A stretch of 64,000 nucleotides of DNA from Datisca glomerata. Taxonomy: Eukaryota > Streptophyta > Magnoliopsida > Cucurbitales > Datiscaceae. Positions 58,651 to 64,000 of this stretch are shown one piece after another (within the stretch, counting starts at the first letter, position 1; every line of letters starts with the position of its first letter). A program made the position numbers and the translations under genes. Where the stretch lies: positions 62,001 through 126,000 of the forward strand of contig QANY01000099.1 in assembly GCA_003255025.1 (NCBI GenBank). The letters run 5' to 3'. Below the pieces are notes generated by a model. The model saw only the letters and a program-made list of their open reading frames with translations, searched no databases and had not been told where the DNA came from.

Positions 58651-60940
58651 TTCCTCAGTATACTTTTGGTAAGTCTGCGCTCTATACCTTGTTCATTTAG
58701 TGAAAAAAGTATTTGTTTCTCGTCATTTAGACCATTAGATTGCCTTTATTTTTTGATGGGTTATATTCCGAATGCAATTTAACGTTGAAACTCATTTAAC
58801 ATATGATTTGTCGTCTAAACATCATCCGAATTATGTGGCATTTTATGTTGTATTAACTAGTTTTGTCAGCGGGCCATATGCATGTATTGCTTAGGTCTGT
58901 TTCATCTTCTCCCTCATTCCCATTTATGTAGATTTGGTTAAAATAGCCGTCAATTGTTGTTCTTGATTTGGCTTCTGCAGATGATGGAGAGAAGAGGAAG
59001 ATGTGGCTAAGGAATTATTTTTTATCATCTCTTGAGAATCAGATACTCATCTTTTGTACTAGTTTTGGTTTCATGTTGCTTCTGGTTTTGGATCAAATTA
59101 AACCCAAGCTTAATATGGTTCATTTTGAGTTTGAATTGTGTGAAAGAGGCGAAATAAGTATGAATTTCCTTTAGACGAGCTTTTGAGTTTGTCTTGCGCG
59201 AGAGAAAAGAGTTTTGCTCAACCTCAATAGCCTTGTATTAATGATTTTTTTAAATTTGGTAGCCATAACTTAACTATGGATAAAAATGTTGCGTGTTAAT
59301 ATATAGCGTTAGTTTAACTATTTCACATATCACTTCTTTTTCTCTCTCTCTATTTTTATTTAACAGTAAGATTACTTGCTCTTGTCAAACCTCCAGCTTA
59401 AGTAAATAATAAATAATTTGAAAGTATCCCAGGGATTGTCCATTCGTCCTCATTCCACAGAAGTGGAAGTTAGGACTGGAAAGGTGCTGGTTTGCACAAG
59501 TACTAAAACTGTGTATGGTGTATAAAACAAAGAATGTACCATCAATTTTGAGATTGTTGTTACTTGAATTCTATATCTTAGACACTTTATTTTCTTCTCT
59601 GAAAATGGTAATCGTACACAAGTTTTCTCTTTCTTTGATAGCTATGGTTATGTTGTTTTACACATGAAAAGTGGTCCATAAAACTATGAGAATAAAACAA
59701 GAATTGCTATGTGATTAGGATACTTGCACCATAAAACCCACAAAATAAGGGTTATTTGTAAATCTGCACACTTTTCATTTTGGTTAAGAATTTTTATACC
59801 CCTTTCTCAAAATCTAGAATTTTACACTCTTGACTCACCACAAGCAACATAAAAAATTTCAACTATCTTTTCTTCATCATTTTTTTCTTTCTTCCCCATG
59901 CAAAGATCAAATCAATACCCACTCCCTCATTCTTCCTCTTTCACTCATTGTTTCCTCCATGTTTTCTAGTTCGTTTCCTCCATGCTTTCATATTGCTTTG
60001 TTTCCTCCATGCTTTCATATTGCTTTGTTTCCTCCATGCTTTCATGTTCTGTGAAGTTTTTCCTCTTAATGGCACTGGTTTTGACCATGCATACTCGTTT
60101 AGGCTTCAATGGTGGTAATGATTGAAATGAGTACTTAACCAACTCAGATCTATTGGATCTGAGCAAAATGGCAAAATGGGTACTTGATAGTACAAAGTGT
60201 TAGTGGTTGGAGAAAACTTGAGGTTTGAGAAAATATTTTTTTCTCGTTTGGATTTTGTGAATTCTTTTACACTTCTTTGGATTATAAGTTTGTTGATTAG
60301 ATATGTTTATTGATTGAAATTTAAGTAATTATAAACCAATTAGGGGTTCAAAATTGATTACTGTGCGGATGATATCAATTTCTGTATCTAGATTGCTCAC
60401 TAACACACACACTCTCTGTATAAATTATTGTATGAAATAAAATGACTACTTAAAATTTAAGTAATTATAAACTAGTTATTGTTTCAGTGTATTTTCTTAT
60501 ATTGTAGTGTATAATAGTGAATTAACGTAATTGTTACTTTTTATTATAGTTCAAAGGTAAAACAACATATACACAAGAAGAGCTTGATGAAGTACAGTCT
60601 GAATGGACCGATCATTTCGGTGAATATATGTTACCGCTTAATTAACTTTGGTTACTTATTGAGGCATAGAGCTAGACATAGGTTTCTTTTTTCTGATTGC
60701 ATGTAAGTGAGTTGGTGTAATTCGAAGCTTTTAAGTATAATGGAGTACTAGTTTTCAACATTATGAGGGATTTACAAATTATTTTAGCACTTTTATAATG
60801 AAGAACTTATAGTGAATTAGTTCAAAAAATGGGGACTTGGTTATGTTGTTATCATATTTCTGGTAGACGTATACTGTGTGGTCAGATTCTCTCATATTGT
60901 AGGAACTGGACAATGATAGAATATGTAGATATTCAGCTAC
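58651..60940. other. Unassigned DNA inside the CACTA region
   Basis: No gene is supported. A frame at 60545-60640 (reading TTYTQEELDEVQSEWTDHF) looks more protein-like than its surroundings but is short and unrecognised. A degenerate repeat of TTTCCTCCATGCTTTCATAT occurs at 59950-60050, with units about 23-28 bp apart. Confidence 0.4.
59950..60052. repeat. Degenerate 27-bp tandem repeat
   Basis: TTTCCTCCATG begins units at about 59950, 59973, 60001 and 60028; the last three share GCTTTCAT. Confidence 0.85.
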
Positions 60941-61879
60941 ATTTTTGCTTTCCCAATACTATGGTGGGTAGATACATCAACGTAGTTAAACATTAAGTAC
61001 GATGGTGGCTTCACACACTGTCATATTTGTTTTACTAGTTTTCTTGCTACAAATATGATGGTGGGTAGAGCCACCATCGTCGTATATGTCCTATTAAATA
61101 TGATTGTTGCTAGATTAACTGTCATATTTGTCTTGCTTTAAGTCACACGTCTCCATTATTTATGTTTTCCACATGACCATGATTGACATTTATGACCGTA
61201 CATAGGTCCACCGTCGTAATAAATCGCCAAAATTTTCAACTTCCAACCCTAGAATATTATCGCACAACTTCTTTTCCTTATTTACTCCATTATTTTCTCT
61301 CCTTTCGTTAATTTTTTCATTTTATTCTTTCTTTTTTCTTCTTTGTGCCCTCAACTCGTGATTTCATTTGGAAGGTACGTTTGCATTTTCCTCCCGCTTT
61401 AATAATTAAATTAAATTACGTTAATTCTTTAATACTTTTATTTTTCTATATACTTAGAATAAATAAATTTAAACTTACTCATTGAAGCAACGATTTAGAT
61501 ATGTTGTCTAGTATTTGAAAGCCATGTGTCATTGAGTTCAAATGTGCTTTGGCCATGCATTCTTCACTTTTGGTAATAATGTGTTTTTGCATATCTTTTT
61601 GAATTCTCAGGATAGATAAATCATAGATGTTTATGTATAGAACATCTAAAAATTATGATATTGGGGTTGAAAGTTTCTTCAAGTATGCATTGCAACATGG
61701 TAGTGACCCTTGTTACTTACGTTTTCCGTTTCTAGAATGTAGGAATCTCAAAAGTTACACTTTTCTAAGGGAAGAAATCACTTATTCATTAATGATATAG
61801 ATAAAAAGTATTAAACATGAGTGTGGCATAGAGAATTAACTTCTACGAAAATGTCATTTAGTGTAAACTAAGGAAGAGA

Positions 61880-64000
61880 AGTATTTCATGTAGATATTGA
61901 TGACTATGGATGTACTTTAAATATGGTTGAACCTGTAAAAGATGGTTATTTTGACGATCCTGAGAAATTTGAAAAGATGCTTACATAATTATCAGCATTA
62001 CTGAAGTTATACAATTTAAAGGCTAAATATGGAAGGAGTGATATAAGTTTTTCAGATTTATTGAGTGTGTTGAAGGAAACGCTTCCAGATGATAATCAAA
62101 TGCCTGTTTTGTTCTACAAGGCTAAAAAAACCTTGTGTGCTTTAGGAATGGAGTATGAAAAAATAGATGCATGTCCTAATGATTGTAGTTCATATAGAAA
62201 TGAGCATAAAGAAGCAACTGTATGTCTTATGTGTTGTGTCTCGAGATGGAAACCGTAAAAAAATTTGTCAGGGGAGAAAGAATGAGTGACTGCAAAGGTG
62301 TTATGGTACTTTCCTCCTATTCCATGGTTTCAAATGAATGTATAATTGTAGTCATATTGCAAAGAACCTTACATTTAATGCTTATAATATAGAAATAGAT
62401 GGTAAATTATGCCATCTAACTGATTCTTCATCTTTGTAGCTTACAAACCACATGTGGCTAGATTTTGTTGCTAAGCCAAGACACTTTCAACTAGCTATTG
62501 CAGCAGATAGGGTAAATCTATTTAGTTTCCTTAGTAATAAATATAGTTGTTGGTCTATGATTATAGTGATATATAATCTCATTTCATGGTTGTGCATGAA
62601 AAAAACATGATGTTAACATTGTTGATAGCTGCTCATAGGTAACCCAAGAACGATATTGATGCTTATTTAGCATCTTTGATTGATGGTCTTAGAGTTCTTT
62701 GAGAAGTGGTAATTGAGACGTATAATGCATATTGAGAAGAGAGTTTTACGCTAAAAGCAGTCTTAACGTGGACAATCAATGATTTTCCTCCATTTGAAAA
62801 TTTATGCGGATGCAATATTAAATGTTATTATGCTTGTCCTATATGTGCGGAAGATACATCCTCTATTAGGCTAAATCACACCGAACAAATTACATATGTA
62901 TGACATAGAAGATTTTTACCATTATAGAAGTAAAAGATGCCTTTGATGGTAATCAAGTGCTTAGAAAAACTCTTACATCTTTAAGTAGAAAAGAAGTGTT
63001 GAAAAGAGTTGAGAAAATCAAATTTACACTAGAAAAGAAGGAATGTGAGACAATCTAACAATGATGGATTGCCTAGACCCAATGGAAGAAGAAATCAATT
63101 TTTCTATCTAGAATACTGGAAAAACTTATATATTTGACATCGTCTCATTGTTATGCACATTAAAAAATATTTGCATGAATATTATAGAAATGTTGCTTGA
63201 TATTTCTGGGAAGATAAGAGATGGGTTGTCTAGTTGTATGAACCTTATGGAAATGGGTACTAGACAAGAATTAGGGCCAAAAGTTGATGGAGAAAAAATA
63301 GTTCAACCTGTAGCTTATTACAAATTATCACGAGTATGTTGCTTGATATTTCTGTGCACTATGTTGGCTAACATAAAAGTTCTTGAAGGGTACTCATTAA
63401 ACTTTCAAACCCAATTTCTTTGAAAAAAACTTGTTCTGAAGTGGTTGAAATCTCATGATTGTCACACAATAATACAACACATACTTCATGTGGCATACAT
63501 GGATTGTTACTAGATTATGTAAGATATGCCATCATCATCAAACTTTGTTCTTTTGTTCATGCAATTTGTAGTGAGGTTATAAATGTCATAACTAGACGTG
63601 CTGCAAAATAAATTGTCATCATTTTATGTATTCTTCACTATTATGATTCATCTCACTATGCACCTTTTTAGAGAGGTATGACTTTGTGGACCAGTTTATT
63701 TACGGTGGATGTACCCATTTGAACGACATATGAAAGTGTTGAAGGGTTATGTAAGGAATCACGATCATCTGGAGGGTTACATTGTTGAGTGTTAATTACT
63801 GAAGAAGCTCTAGAGTTTTACATGAGATATCTAGGAGTTAAATCAATTTAAGTTTTGTACTCAGACGATAATTTGAACGATGCGACTTTTATCAAGTGGT
63901 CGTGTAGAAAGAATTAATCACGAACAACGGTAGCACACACATAACTACATATTAGAAAATACCAATGAATTTCAACCCTATATTGAGTAAGTAAAATAAT
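61880..64000 (+). pseudogene. Decayed TNP2-like (En/Spm) transposase, partial
   Basis: Successive + strand frames follow the order of plant TNP2 transposases: KFEKML near 61970; LLKLYNLKAKYGRSDISFSD at about 62000; LPDDNQMPVLFYKAKKTLCA, then IDACPNDCSSYRNEHKEATV at about 62160; SRWKP near 62250; KPRHFQLAIAADRVNLFSF at about 62475; CTLKNICMNIIEMLLDISGK at about 63155; DGEKIVQPVAYYKLSR near 63290; SHDCHT near 63450; and TEEALEFYMRYLG near 63800. Stops and frame changes are numerous, so it is inactive. It continues to the window end; a DDE catalytic triad cannot be read through the breaks. Confidence 0.85.

Larger units (their letters stand above)
58085..64000 (+). mobile_element. CACTA-type transposon region, running off the window
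   Basis: The left end is probably TACTACAAAAATGG at 58085, one base off the CACTACAAAAA terminus. From there to about 58360, and again at about 60950-61230, short motifs such as ACGATGG, GTCATATTT and CCATCGTCGTAT recur in both orientations, as in CACTA subterminal DNA. A decayed TNP2-like transposase follows on the + strand. Two subterminal blocks on the same side of the transposase suggest either a nested pair or internal duplication. The right terminus is outside the window. Confidence 0.6.

Noticed and set aside
58968..59174. Short + strand frame as a host gene
   Set aside because: It lacks an ATG at its given start and any domain; it sits in the CACTA region with no supported exons around it.
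1..64000. tRNA, rRNA or other structural RNA genes
   Set aside because: I saw no cloverleaf-like or rRNA-like stretch by eye. The only tRNA-related signal is the primer-binding site of copia element 1. A covariance-model scan would be decisive.

Overview
The window is nuclear DNA of a flowering plant, probably a eudicot. It is AT-rich, has spliced genes with GT-AG introns, and carries plant-type Ty1/copia, LINE, CACTA and Mutator-like elements. The species cannot be named from sequence alone. One host gene is recognisable. Nearly everything else is decayed transposon or unassigned repeat-rich DNA.

The host gene (26969-44783, + strand, 19 coding exons) encodes a MOM1 (MORPHEUS' MOLECULE 1)-type protein, a plant-specific CHD3-derived silencing factor. 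Joining the exons at GT/AG boundaries gives one uninterrupted frame of 2433 codons. The order is: basic Ser-rich N-terminus, complete C4HC3 PHD finger, two chromodomain-like segments, a SNF2/helicase region whose ATP-binding and arginine-finger motifs are degenerate, a long coiled coil, an acidic low-complexity middle, a second coiled coil (probably the MOM1-specific CMM2 module), and a Pro/Ser-rich tail ending in a SUMO-interaction-like motif. Its introns carry LINE fragments, a (TC)n tract and several small duplications.

Left flank (1-26.3 kb): a decayed gypsy-type transposon gene (- strand, 0-1.6 kb); short tandem repeats; a CACTA remnant ending in a clear terminal repeat at 6268; a ~130-bp tandem array at 8.6-9.7 kb; a full-length but dead Ty1/copia element (10371-20730) with 2.2-kb LTRs, a tRNA-iMet primer site and a polypurine tract; unassigned repeats; and a 1-kb element with ~131-bp terminal inverted repeats (25319-26336).

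Right flank (44.8-64 kb): two inverted partial copies of a pararetrovirus-like polyprotein gene (45.4-47.7 kb); a second, 5'-truncated copy of the same copia family (47.67-54.75 kb) abutting part of a third LTR; a degraded LINE on the - strand (55.15-57.8 kb); and a CACTA-type region with repeat-rich subterminal DNA and a decayed TNP2-like transposase running off the window end.

Biologically, an intact silencing-factor gene sits in a field of dead transposons. The points most worth following are the gene's combined architecture (complete PHD, tandem chromo, degenerate ATPase, terminal SIM-like motif), a LINE insertion with a perfect 19-bp target-site duplication inside one of its introns, and the inverted pararetrovirus-like pair 0.6 kb downstream.
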